The notes beneath the pieces were generated by a model. The model saw only the letters and a program-made list of their open reading frames with translations. It was not told the DNA's origin and ran no database searches. A stretch of 5,525 nucleotides of DNA from Candidatus Bathyarchaeota archaeon (GTDB taxonomy: Archaea; Thermoproteota; Bathyarchaeia; TCS64): contig QMXQ01000110.1 of NCBI GenBank assembly GCA_003662205.1, forward strand, positions 1 through 5,525, given 5' to 3'. Both the position numbers and the translations under genes were made by a program. Positions 1-5,274 of the stretch are shown here, in pieces. Positions within the stretch are counted from its first letter, which is position 1, and each line of letters starts with the position of its first letter.

Positions 1-708
1 ACCCGGAAGAAGCTGGTTGGCACCGAGATCCTCTCCGACCTGCCGAGGGAGCTGACCCTCCAGGTGCTCCTCAGCTACGCGGAGCTGTCGGTGAAGGACG
101 CGCTCCGCCGGATGAGCATCATCGCCGCGTCGATGCACCGGGATGCCCTCGTCACCCTGGCGACGGACGACCCCCAGCTCGCGAGGGAGGTGGTGGCCAT
201 GGACGACGAGGTGGACAGGTTCAGCCTCTACATCATCAGGCTGCTCAAGGCGGCGGTCTCCGACGGCCACATCCTCCGGGAGATCGGCCTCCGTTCCCCC
301 AGGGAGTGCCTTGGCTACAGGCTCATTACGAAGTCGGTGGAGAGGATGGCGGACCACGCCGTGAATATCGCGCAGAACAGCCTCGCCCTGACGCCGTCCA
401 CCCTGAACGAGGAGATCCTCACCGAGCTGAAGACGATAAGCGAGTCCGCCCTCAAGGTGTTCGAGGACGCCGTGGAGTCCCTCTTCGACGGGGACTACGC
501 CGCCGCCGACAGGGTGATGGAGCGGGCGCAGGCGACGAGGGAGATGGAGGCGGGGGCCATCCAGAAGATCATCAAGAACGCGTCGCCCGAGGACGTGCCC
601 GCCCTGAGGCTCATCATCGAGAGCATCCTCAGGACAGCGGAGTACGGGAGCGACATCGCCGAGATCGTGCTCAACATGGCCATCCGGGACGAGATCGCCG
701 AGGACTAG
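1..708 (+). CDS. PhoU-domain phosphate uptake regulator (AbrB-PhoU type), 5' end missing
   Basis: The reading frame is open from base 1, so the gene begins outside the window; a GTG at 64 is only an internal codon. The visible 235 residues form the two three-helix PhoU repeats. Each repeat carries the family's acidic metal-binding motif: ERMADHA (E114, D118 of the visible chain) in repeat one and RTAEYGSDIAE (E214, D218) in repeat two. The first visible residues, K-L-V-G-T-E-I-L, match the linker that in archaeal AbrB-PhoU proteins follows an N-terminal SpoVT/AbrB DNA-binding domain, so that domain probably lies just upstream of the window (inference). Family members sense phosphate status and modulate Pst-type transport or act as transcriptional regulators; they are cytosolic. 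No membrane segment is visible. The stop lies only 47 nt before the tRNA gene. The family is secure; whether it acts as a DNA-binding regulator or only as a PhoU adaptor cannot be seen here. Confidence 0.9.
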   Translation, partial: TRKKLVGTEILSDLPRELTLQVLLSYAELSVKDALRRMSIIAASMHRDALVTLATDDPQLAREVVAMDDEVDRFSLYIIRLLKAAVSDGHILREIGLRSPRECLGYRLITKSVERMADHAVNIAQNSLALTPSTLNEEILTELKTISESALKVFEDAVESLFDGDYAAADRVMERAQATREMEAGAIQKIIKNASPEDVPALRLIIESILRTAEYGSDIAEIVLNMAIRDEIAED

Positions 709-717
709 CCCAAATCA

Positions 718-725
718 TTTTTAAG
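718..725 (+). promoter_or_regulatory. TATA box for tRNA-Pro
   Basis: TTTTTAAG is an AT-rich island in GC-rich surroundings, centred about 34 nt upstream of the mature tRNA 5' end. With the archaeal spacing of about 26 nt, transcription would start near 747-748 and give a pre-tRNA leader of roughly 8 nt. The box starts only 10 nt after the PhoU stop codon. The same T-run could also help end PhoU transcription, since archaeal RNA polymerase terminates at oligo-T; that second role is inference. Confidence 0.6.
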
Positions 726-755
726 CCCAGAGACCGCCGAGATCAAACTGTCGGC

Positions 756-834
756 GGGGTCGTGGTCCAGCTTGGTCTAAGATACGCGGCTCGGGCCCGC
801 GAGATCCCCGGTTCAAATCCGGGCGACCCCACCA
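756..834 (+). tRNA. tRNA-Pro (anticodon CGG), CCA encoded
   Basis: A complete cloverleaf can be folded by hand. The acceptor stem pairs 756-762 GGGGTCG with 824-830 CGACCCC. U8 is at 763. The D arm is 765-783, with A14, G18-G19 (774-775) and A21. The anticodon stem pairs 785-789 CGCGG with 797-801 CCGCG. The anticodon loop 790-796 is CTCGGGC, giving U33, anticodon CGG (792-794) and G37, as expected for proline tRNAs. A 5-nt variable loop is followed by the T stem CCCGG/CCGGG (807-811/819-823) around loop TTCAAAT. Discriminator A is at 831 and an encoded CCA at 832-834. It reads the proline codon CCG. The D stem is weak: 10-25 is G-U and 13-22 is a C-A mismatch, leaving two Watson-Crick pairs. 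There is no intron in the anticodon loop. Confidence 0.97.
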
Positions 835-848
835 ACCCCTCGCAACCG

Positions 849-854
849 TTATAC
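849..854 (+). promoter_or_regulatory. TATA-like box for the M28 peptidase gene
   Basis: TTATAC is centred about 35 nt before the ATG at 886, predicting transcription start near 877-878 and a leader of roughly 8-9 nt. It lies 15 nt downstream of the tRNA CCA end. It is a weaker match than the box at 5074. Confidence 0.45.
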
Positions 855-857
855 GCT

Positions 858-881
858 CCTCAGGGACACCTTCTCTTGAGG
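858..881 (+). promoter_or_regulatory. hairpin overlapping the GAGG motif before the M28 start
   Basis: Bases 858-865 (CCTCAGGG) can pair with 874-881 (TCTTGAGG) in an 8-bp stem that includes two G-U pairs, around an 8-nt loop at 866-873. The 3' arm contains the only Shine-Dalgarno-like motif (GAGG, 878-881), four bases before the ATG. If transcripts read through from the tRNA, the motif would be buried. If transcription starts near 877, the hairpin would not exist in the mRNA. The functional reading is speculative. Confidence 0.3.
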
Positions 882-885
882 CATC

Positions 886-2697
886 ATGATCTGGCTCACG
901 GAAGAGGACAGACGGCTCCTCGCCGAGATGGAGGGCGAGATCTCAAAGGAGGAGCTGAGGGAGAACTGGGAGCGCTTCATGGAGTTCACGCCCATCCCCT
1001 CCGGCAGCACCCAGGAGGAGGCGGCCATCCAATTCCTCAAGCAGAAGCTCGAGGAGTACGGCCTCGAGCCGCGAGTGCTCCGCTACGACGCCTACATCAG
1101 CGAGCCGAAGAGGGCGAAGCTGGAGATCCTGGCCCCCGAGAGGATGGAGATCCGGTGCACCCCCTACCGCCAGGTGGGGACAACGGGGCCCGAGGGCGTC
1201 GAGGGGGAGGTCGTCTACATCAGCCCCGACGACATCGGCAGGGCTGAGTGCCGCGGCAAGATCGTGCTGGCGGATCAGGCGACCTCGGGCGACTGGATGG
1301 GGCTGCGGGACGGGCTGCTGCTGAAGCTGCAGGAGATGGGGGTGAAGGGGCTCATCGTCATCGAGCAGGACAGCTTCATGCCGACGGTGGTCCACCAGCG
1401 GGCCGACTTCTCCGTCTCGGGGAACCCAACCCCCGATAACGTCCACCTGATACAGCGGATCCCCGCCATCGTCCACGTCTCCAACAAGGACGGGCAGCTG
1501 CTGAAGACCCTGGCGAAGCAAGGGGGAATGCGGGCCCGGGTCACATCCATCGTTGAGACGGGGTGGAAGAGGCTGCCTCTCCTCGTCGCCGAGATCAGGG
1601 GCGCCAGGGACCCGGAGAGGTTCCTGCTGGTGAACGGCCATGTCGACACGCCGCCGTTCTCTCCCGGCGTCACCGACAACGCCTCGGGCGACGTCGCCAT
1701 GCTGGAGCTGGCCCGCATCCTCAATAAGCATAAGGATAGGCTCGGGCGGAGCGTCCGCTTCGCCTTCTGGACGGGGCACGAGATCGGCCGCTACGCGGGC
1801 TCGACCTGGTACAACGACGCCTTCTGGCATGAGCTGAGATACCGCTGCATCGGCTTCCTCAACGTCGACTCGCCGGGGGCGGTCGGGGCGACCACGTACC
1901 GGGCGGCGCCCATCGGCGAGGTGCAGGAGCTGGCCGTGGAGAGCGTCAGGGCCGCGACCGGCATCGAGGTGAAGAGCCTCCGGTGGCCGACCCGGGCGGG
2001 GGACAGCAGCTTCTGGGGGACCGGCCTACCCCACGCGAGCGTGACCTCGGCCCGCCCCGAGGAGCTCTACGACCCCTTCGTCAACTACTCGGGCGGCGGC
2101 TGGTGGTGGCACACGCCGTGGGCGACGATGGACCGGGGCGACGTCGACATCCTCGCGACAGACGTCAGGGTCGACCTCAACTTCATCTTCAGGATGACGA
2201 ACTGCCCGGTGCTGCCGATGAACTTCACGCCCTACGCCGATGCCATCCTCAAAATCCTCGAGGACCTCCAGGCCAAGGCCGACAAGATAAGGGCGTACTT
2301 CAACCTAGACCCCGTCCTGGAAAGGGCGAGGGAGTTCAGGGAGCTGGCCGAGAAGCTGGAGGACGCCGCGAGGCGGGCGATGGAGAAAGGGGCGCCCGAG
2401 GAGGTGGTGGAGGAGCTGAACCGCTGCATCATGTGGGTTTCGAGGCACATCAACCCCATCGCCCACTCGGACGCCGAGAAGACGGGGCAGGTTTCCATGG
2501 AGACCTTCGGCGCCACGCCCTTCCCCCGCATCCATGAGATCCTGAAGCTCGCCGAGATGCCCCTCCCCCACGCGCCCGAGTTCAAGTTCCTCCAGACGAA
2601 GCTCCTCAGGCAGAGGAACTACGTGGAGGACGGCTTCCACCTCGCCAACGAGCTCATCAGGGAGACCCTGGCGAAGGTGGAGAAGGCCCTCGGCTAA
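886..2697 (+). CDS. M28-family zinc metallopeptidase with PA-domain insert, catalytic Glu replaced by His
   Basis: The 603-residue protein has no signal peptide or membrane segment, so a cytosolic location is likely. A helical N-terminus (1-60) is followed by a PA-like insert at about 105-212. The M28 fold then carries a full set of metal ligands: H252 in NGHVDTP, the bridging D264 in TDNASGD, E299, D328 in LNVDSP, and H409 in WHTPWATMD. These correspond to H97, D117, E152, D179 and H256 of Vibrio aminopeptidase. The general base (E151 there) falls on H298, in GHEIGRYAGS. A helical C-terminal extension (about 450-603) is rich in charged, possibly coiled segments. M28 enzymes are mostly aminopeptidases or carboxypeptidases using two zinc ions; this protein's substrate and activity are not evident. 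The ATG start follows GAGG at 4-nt spacing and a TATA-like box. The radical SAM gene begins 22 nt after the stop. Confidence 0.92.
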   Translation: MIWLTEEDRRLLAEMEGEISKEELRENWERFMEFTPIPSGSTQEEAAIQFLKQKLEEYGLEPRVLRYDAYISEPKRAKLEILAPERMEIRCTPYRQVGTTGPEGVEGEVVYISPDDIGRAECRGKIVLADQATSGDWMGLRDGLLLKLQEMGVKGLIVIEQDSFMPTVVHQRADFSVSGNPTPDNVHLIQRIPAIVHVSNKDGQLLKTLAKQGGMRARVTSIVETGWKRLPLLVAEIRGARDPERFLLVNGHVDTPPFSPGVTDNASGDVAMLELARILNKHKDRLGRSVRFAFWTGHEIGRYAGSTWYNDAFWHELRYRCIGFLNVDSPGAVGATTYRAAPIGEVQELAVESVRAATGIEVKSLRWPTRAGDSSFWGTGLPHASVTSARPEELYDPFVNYSGGGWWWHTPWATMDRGDVDILATDVRVDLNFIFRMTNCPVLPMNFTPYADAILKILEDLQAKADKIRAYFNLDPVLERAREFRELAEKLEDAARRAMEKGAPEEVVEELNRCIMWVSRHINPIAHSDAEKTGQVSMETFGATPFPRIHEILKLAEMPLPHAPEFKFLQTKLLRQRNYVEDGFHLANELIRETLAKVEKALG

Positions 2698-2703
2698 CCC
2701 CAC

Positions 2704-2708
2704 TTTTT
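2704..2708 (+). terminator. oligo-T run after the M28 peptidase
   Basis: TTTTT begins 7 nt after the M28 stop codon in an otherwise GC-rich gap, with no preceding hairpin. Archaeal RNA polymerase can terminate at such runs, so partial termination before the radical SAM gene is possible. Five T residues is a minimal signal. The run could instead be a degenerate TATA element for a downstream start. Confidence 0.25.
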
Positions 2709-2719
2709 CGACGCTCCAT

Positions 2720-3682
2720 GTGGTGGCGCTCATCGAACCCCCTGTAGAGACCTTCCGGGTGGGGCTCCTCATCACGGAGCAATGTAACGTGGCGTGCAGC
2801 CACTGCTGGTTCAGCTCCGGACCCGACAGGATGGCTCGGATGGATCTGGAGGAGGCCCTCGGCTACATCGACCAGGCCCGGGAGATCCCGACGGTGGAGT
2901 GGATCAGCTTCACGGGGGGCGAGCCCTTCCTGCTGCCCGAGATGCTGGTGAGGCTCGTCGGCTACGCCTCCGGGAGGGGGTTTCGGACGGAGTGTGTCAC
3001 CAACTGCTTCTGGGCGGAGACGATGGAGGCCGCGGAAAAGATGCTGAGGCGGCTGGCCGATGAGGGGCTCGACGTGATCAACATCAGCGCCGACGACTTC
3101 CACCAGCGCCACATCCCCTTCGACAGAGTCCGCAACTGCTACACTGCGGCGAGGCGCCTCGGGTTGAAGATCGTCATCATGTGCGCCACGGCCCGATCAA
3201 GCAGGCTGAGGATCGGGGAGGTAGCCAAGCGTCTGGGGGATGACGGTATCCGCGTCGTAGGAGACGGGGCGCCCGTGGGGGAGGCGGCAGCTCTGGCCGT
3301 TGAGACGGGGTTCGTCCCCGCGGGCAGGGGAGCGGGGATTCCCGAGGAGGAGTGGCTGGTGGGGAGCGGGTCCCTCGAAGGTCCCTGTAAGGCTGTCCTC
3401 CGCGATGTGGCCATCGCCCCCTCGGGGGCGGTGCTCCCGTGCTGCTCCGCGGCTGGTCTGGTGGAGGCGGCGTGGGTGGGAAACGCAAAGCGGGGCAGGC
3501 TCCGCAGCCTGATCGAGGCGGCAGCTCGACGGAAACTGTTCAAGGTGCTGTCCACCGACGGACCCCTAGGGCTTCAGAGGCTCCTCGGCCCGAGACGGCG
3601 GGAAACCTATGTGAACAGGTGCCATCTCTGCTACGAGGTGCTGACGGACCCTCGTCTCCGGCGAGGGCTATCCTCCCTTTAG
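2720..3682 (+). CDS. radical SAM protein with SPASM-like cysteine-rich C-terminus
   Basis: The 320 residues begin with the radical SAM cluster motif C22-x3-C26-x2-C29-W, which binds the [4Fe-4S] cluster that cleaves S-adenosylmethionine. The GGEP motif (66-69) follows, then VTNCFWAE (93-100) and NISADDFHQ (121-129) on later barrel strands. The C-terminal third has C223, an IAPSGAVLPCC segment (C241, C242), a GN...GRLRSLIEAA stretch and C301-x2-C304. This resembles a SPASM/twitch domain binding one or more auxiliary Fe-S clusters. SPASM enzymes commonly modify peptides or proteins, but no substrate is identifiable here. The start is uncertain. Tandem GTGs at 2720 and 2723 lack a Shine-Dalgarno; a GTG at 2759 would still keep the whole core. 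Only 22 nt separate it from the peptidase stop, so co-transcription is likely. Codon use is looser than its neighbour's: three GTA Val codons and 3 of 12 Cys as TGT, against only TGC Cys in the peptidase. Recent acquisition is possible but unproven. Confidence 0.88.
   Translation: MVALIEPPVETFRVGLLITEQCNVACSHCWFSSGPDRMARMDLEEALGYIDQAREIPTVEWISFTGGEPFLLPEMLVRLVGYASGRGFRTECVTNCFWAETMEAAEKMLRRLADEGLDVINISADDFHQRHIPFDRVRNCYTAARRLGLKIVIMCATARSSRLRIGEVAKRLGDDGIRVVGDGAPVGEAAALAVETGFVPAGRGAGIPEEEWLVGSGSLEGPCKAVLRDVAIAPSGAVLPCCSAAGLVEAAWVGNAKRGRLRSLIEAAARRKLFKVLSTDGPLGLQRLLGPRRRETYVNRCHLCYEVLTDPRLRRGLSSL
3679..3682. other. convergent stop-codon overlap
   Basis: TTAG serves both genes: TAG (3680-3682) ends the radical SAM gene on the plus strand, and TAA (complement of 3679-3681) ends the phosphoesterase on the minus strand. 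There is no intergenic space, so each transcript must terminate inside, or antisense to, the other gene. Confidence 0.9.
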
Positions 3683-4512
3683 GCTAGGGTTCGCAGGAAC
3701 CTCACGTCGCCGAGGAAGGTGCCGTCGAGGAGGTAGACCTCGAAGCCGTCTATCGGGACGGCGCCCGTGCGGAGCAGGGGGCCGAGGAGGCTCTTGGGGG
3801 CCTCCGCGTTGACGGGCAGCCCGCCCAGCAGGTCGTTGAACGCCGGCATCATCACCATCTGGGGGTCGTCGATCCTCGCTTTGAACTGGGCCTCGAACAG
3901 CTCCAGCGGGTCTCCCTCCGGCTCCACCCCCGCCTGCTGGAGGAGGGCCGAGGCGAGGCGGGCGCCGCTGCACCGCCCCTTTACCCACACCCGCTGGGAG
4001 ACGCGGATGCCGAGGGGGGTCTTCAGCAGCACCGTGGGGTGGTTGTGCCCCATGACGAGGAGGTCCGCGGCCATCAGCCGGGGGTAGGGCCACGCGTGGC
4101 CGTGCATCGCGGCAACCCTGAACTTCTCGCCGAGCATGAAGCCCCGAGAGGGGTGGATGGAGACGCCCTCGGGGACGAGGTTCTGGAGGTTGCCGTCGTG
4201 GTTGCCGCGGACCACATCGATGACGTCGACCTCCTCCTGGAGGGCGGTGAAGAACTGCGGGATCTCCCGCCGCTCCTGGAAGGAGGTTATGGGGACGCCG
4301 TGCTTGATGTCGCCCAGCAGCACCAGCCGGTCCGGCCTGTGCTCCCTGACGAGGGCGAGCAGCTCCCCCAGGATCCGGTCGGTCTGGTAGGGTATGTTGA
4401 TCCCCATCTTCGCCAGCTCGTACTCCAGGCCCAGGTGGAAGTCGGAGGCCAGCAGCATCCGCTCCTCCCCCTCGACGAGCAGGGCGGGCCACGGCGTCAG
4501 CAGCCTGATCAA
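3679..4512 (-). CDS. SbcD/Mre11-related calcineurin-like metallophosphoesterase (COG1407 type)
   Basis: The 277-residue protein has the complete metallophosphoesterase signature: D24-F-H26-L-G, G67-D68 (with H71), G103-N-H105-D106, H137-G-H139 and G155-H156-N-H158. These residues build a two-metal site for phosphodiester or phosphomonoester hydrolysis. Fold, length and the late P-A-F-N-D-L-L-G-G-L-P-V-N segment (223-235) match the archaeal SbcD-related family (TIGR00024/COG1407), related to bacterial ligase-associated PdeM. Family members are suspected DNA-repair nucleases, but the physiological substrate is unsettled. It lacks the Mre11/SbcD capping and Rad50-binding regions, and no Rad50 gene is visible. 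The TTG start (complement of 4510-4512) is chosen because a GAGGG Shine-Dalgarno lies 6 nt upstream and because the family begins before the first metal motif; the next ATG (M19) would leave only four residues before D24. It is divergent from the SWIM gene and convergent with the radical SAM gene. Confidence 0.92.
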   Translation of the reverse strand: MIRLLTPWPALLVEGEERMLLASDFHLGLEYELAKMGINIPYQTDRILGELLALVREHRPDRLVLLGDIKHGVPITSFQERREIPQFFTALQEEVDVIDVVRGNHDGNLQNLVPEGVSIHPSRGFMLGEKFRVAAMHGHAWPYPRLMAADLLVMGHNHPTVLLKTPLGIRVSQRVWVKGRCSGARLASALLQQAGVEPEGDPLELFEAQFKARIDDPQMVMMPAFNDLLGGLPVNAEAPKSLLGPLLRTGAVPIDGFEVYLLDGTFLGDVRFLRTLA

Positions 4513-4518
4513 CGGGTT

Positions 4519-4523
4519 CCCTC
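4519..4523 (-). promoter_or_regulatory. ribosome binding site deciding the TTG start of the phosphoesterase
   Basis: On the minus strand GAGGG lies 6 nt before the TTG, a good match to the archaeal anti-Shine-Dalgarno. It supports TTG at 4512 over the internal ATG at residue 19. Confidence 0.6.
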
Positions 4524-4546
4524 AGGAACACTTCGGCCGCCGGACG

Positions 4547-4554
4547 ATTTAAAT
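4547..4554 (-). promoter_or_regulatory. TATA box of the phosphoesterase gene (palindromic ATTTAAAT)
   Basis: ATTTAAAT is centred about 38 nt upstream of the TTG start, predicting a transcription start near 4524 and a roughly 12-nt leader that just contains the GAGGG motif. The element is a perfect palindrome, so its orientation must come from flanking sequence. In the plus direction it would predict a start near 4577, a less economical fit to the SWIM gene. Confidence 0.65.
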
Positions 4555-4584
4555 CCGATTCCCAACCTTCAGGCCCGCCCGCAA

Positions 4585-4594
4585 CTCAAAAAGG
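4585..4594 (+). promoter_or_regulatory. TATA-like box of the SWIM gene
   Basis: CTCAAAAAGG has five A residues (4588-4592) centred about 39 nt before the GTG at 4629. It predicts a start near 4616, immediately before the GGGGGAG ribosome binding site. The divergent intergenic region 4513-4628 thus holds two back-to-back promoters about 40 bp apart. I see nothing else in it. Confidence 0.4.
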
Positions 4595-4616
4595 CATCCT
4601 CCGCACATCTATCCTC

Positions 4617-4623
4617 GGGGGAG
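4617..4623 (+). promoter_or_regulatory. ribosome binding site supporting the GTG start of the SWIM gene
   Basis: GGGGGAG lies 5 nt before GTG at 4629, supporting this non-ATG start. There is no nearby in-frame ATG alternative. Confidence 0.5.
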
Positions 4624-4628
4624 CTGGC

Positions 4629-5069
4629 GTGGCCTCGGAGGAGCGGCGGATCCTGGAGAGCGTCTGCGACGCCGCGCGCTCGGCGCGGAGGCTGACGCGC
4701 GCCCAGTGGGAGAGGCTCCGCTCGGCGTTCGGCGACAGGTTCGAGAAGGCGTGGAGGCTTGTGGAGGAGCGGAGGGTGAAGCTCTACGTCTTCGAGCCCT
4801 CGGGGCGGACGGCGTGGATCGTCGTCGGCCGCGGCGGCGAGTACCAGATCCTGCCTGCCTCGGGCTACTGCAGCTGCAACGACTTCTACTACCGCGTCGT
4901 CGATGGCGGCGCCGGCGTCTGCTACCACCTCATAGGCCAGAGGCTCGCCGACGCCCTAGGCGCCTACGACGAGGTCCACGAGGGGGATGAGTTCTTCGAC
5001 GCGCTGATGGCGGAGTGGAGGAGGGCGCCCCCTGAGGAGCCCGCCCGGGAGGGGGGCGGCCGGGGGTGA
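4629..5069 (+). CDS. SWIM zinc-finger protein (possible archaeal Shu2/SWS1-like)
   Basis: The 146-residue protein has a helical N-terminus (5-50) and a short beta segment (K51-P77: KLYVFEP, TAWIVVG, EYQILP). A SWIM zinc finger follows, C81-S-C83-x14-C98-Y-H100, matching CxCx(n)CxH. The C-terminal tail is acidic, then Pro/Arg/Gly-rich (EEPAREGGGRG). SWIM fingers mediate protein-DNA or protein-protein contact. In the Shu2/SWS1 family they act in complexes that assist RecA/Rad51-type recombinases, and that family is known to have archaeal members. Here the residue three after the last His, a conserved Ala in Shu2/SWS1, is Gly103, so orthology is uncertain. The position next to the RPA gene and divergent from an SbcD-related phosphoesterase fits a DNA-repair role (inference). 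The last codons form a short GC hairpin (5041-5046 with 5054-5059), with no T-tract before the next promoter. Confidence 0.85.
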   Translation: MASEERRILESVCDAARSARRLTRAQWERLRSAFGDRFEKAWRLVEERRVKLYVFEPSGRTAWIVVGRGGEYQILPASGYCSCNDFYYRVVDGGAGVCYHLIGQRLADALGAYDEVHEGDEFFDALMAEWRRAPPEEPAREGGGRG

Positions 5070-5073
5070 TATC

Positions 5074-5080
5074 TTATATA
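5074..5080 (+). promoter_or_regulatory. strong TATA box of the 38-aa membrane protein gene
   Basis: TTATATA is the best archaeal TATA match in the window. Its centre is 30 nt before the ATG at 5107, predicting transcription start at about 5103-5104 and a leader of 3-4 nt, i.e. an essentially leaderless mRNA. Confidence 0.75.
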
Positions 5081-5106
5081 CTCGCCGGTGGGTGGTATTC
5101 AGGGAT

Positions 5107-5223
5107 ATGAGCCTCGACAGCTTCTTCAACATCCTCTACGACATGGCCATCGTTCTGGCCGTGGTCACCTTCGCCATGGGCTTCCTCTACCTCTTCACGG
5201 GCGAGGGGGAGGCAGAGGGGTAG
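5107..5223 (+). CDS. 38-aa single-pass membrane microprotein
   Basis: ATG at 5107 opens a 38-codon frame ending in TAG at 5221-5223. The product starts MSLDSFFNILYDMA, continues through a hydrophobic stretch (about residues 13-30: MAIVLAVVTFAMGFLYLF) and ends in the acidic tail TGEGEAEG. The stretch is long enough to cross the membrane once. There are no Cys or His residues, no second domain and no signal-peptidase site that I can recognise. The coding claim rests on four points: a consensus TATA box at the right distance, G/C-rich third positions like the neighbours (28 of 38 sense codons after ATG end in C or G by eye), a clean amphipathic-to-hydrophobic design, and a perfect fit in the 205-nt gap between the SWIM and RPA genes. 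The function is unknown; I do not recognise the family. Confidence 0.7.
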   Translation: MSLDSFFNILYDMAIVLAVVTFAMGFLYLFTGEGEAEG

Positions 5224-5233
5224 CGGCGTCCAA

Positions 5234-5239
5234 TTTATC
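5234..5239 (+). promoter_or_regulatory. TATA-like box of the RPA gene
   Basis: TTTATC, within CAATTTATCA, is centred about 39 nt before the ATG at 5275 and about 30 nt before an in-frame GTG at 5266. Predicted initiation is near 5262. A second AT-rich island (GATATCATA, 5252-5260) is too close to either start codon for a conventional TATA box. Confidence 0.5.
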
Positions 5240-5274
5240 AGGCACCGCGCGGATATCATAGGGCAGTGGGCTCC

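Noticed and set aside
306..1247. Long plus-strand open frame (313 codons) running through PhoU, the tRNA and the M28 start
   Set aside because: It crosses a well-folded tRNA gene, overlaps two genes with clear family motifs, and its product is Arg/Gly/His-rich low-complexity sequence typical of out-of-frame reading in GC-rich DNA.
943..1830. 295-codon minus-strand open frame opposite the M28 gene
   Set aside because: It is antisense to the conserved peptidase core, with no recognisable motif and a composition typical of a shadow frame.
2718..2747. ATG at 2718 as a start for a short peptide
   Set aside because: It is out of frame with the radical SAM gene and reaches a stop after nine codons.
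3668..4531. 287-codon minus-strand open frame overlapping the phosphoesterase
   Set aside because: It is the neighbouring frame of a gene with all metallophosphoesterase motifs; its product is Pro/Arg/Gly-rich with no motif.
4039..4695. 218-codon plus-strand open frame opposite the phosphoesterase start
   Set aside because: It covers the divergent promoter region and the SWIM start in another frame, and its product has no recognisable domain.
5047..5066. G-rich run at the end of the SWIM gene as a G-quadruplex
   Set aside because: The G-tracts can support at most a two-tier arrangement, and such runs are expected from Gly codons in this GC-rich genome.
5107..5223. The 38-aa product as a precursor peptide for the radical SAM enzyme
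   Set aside because: It has no Cys-rich or repeat core and no recognisable leader. It looks like a transmembrane segment and lies 1.4 kb away beyond an oppositely oriented gene.
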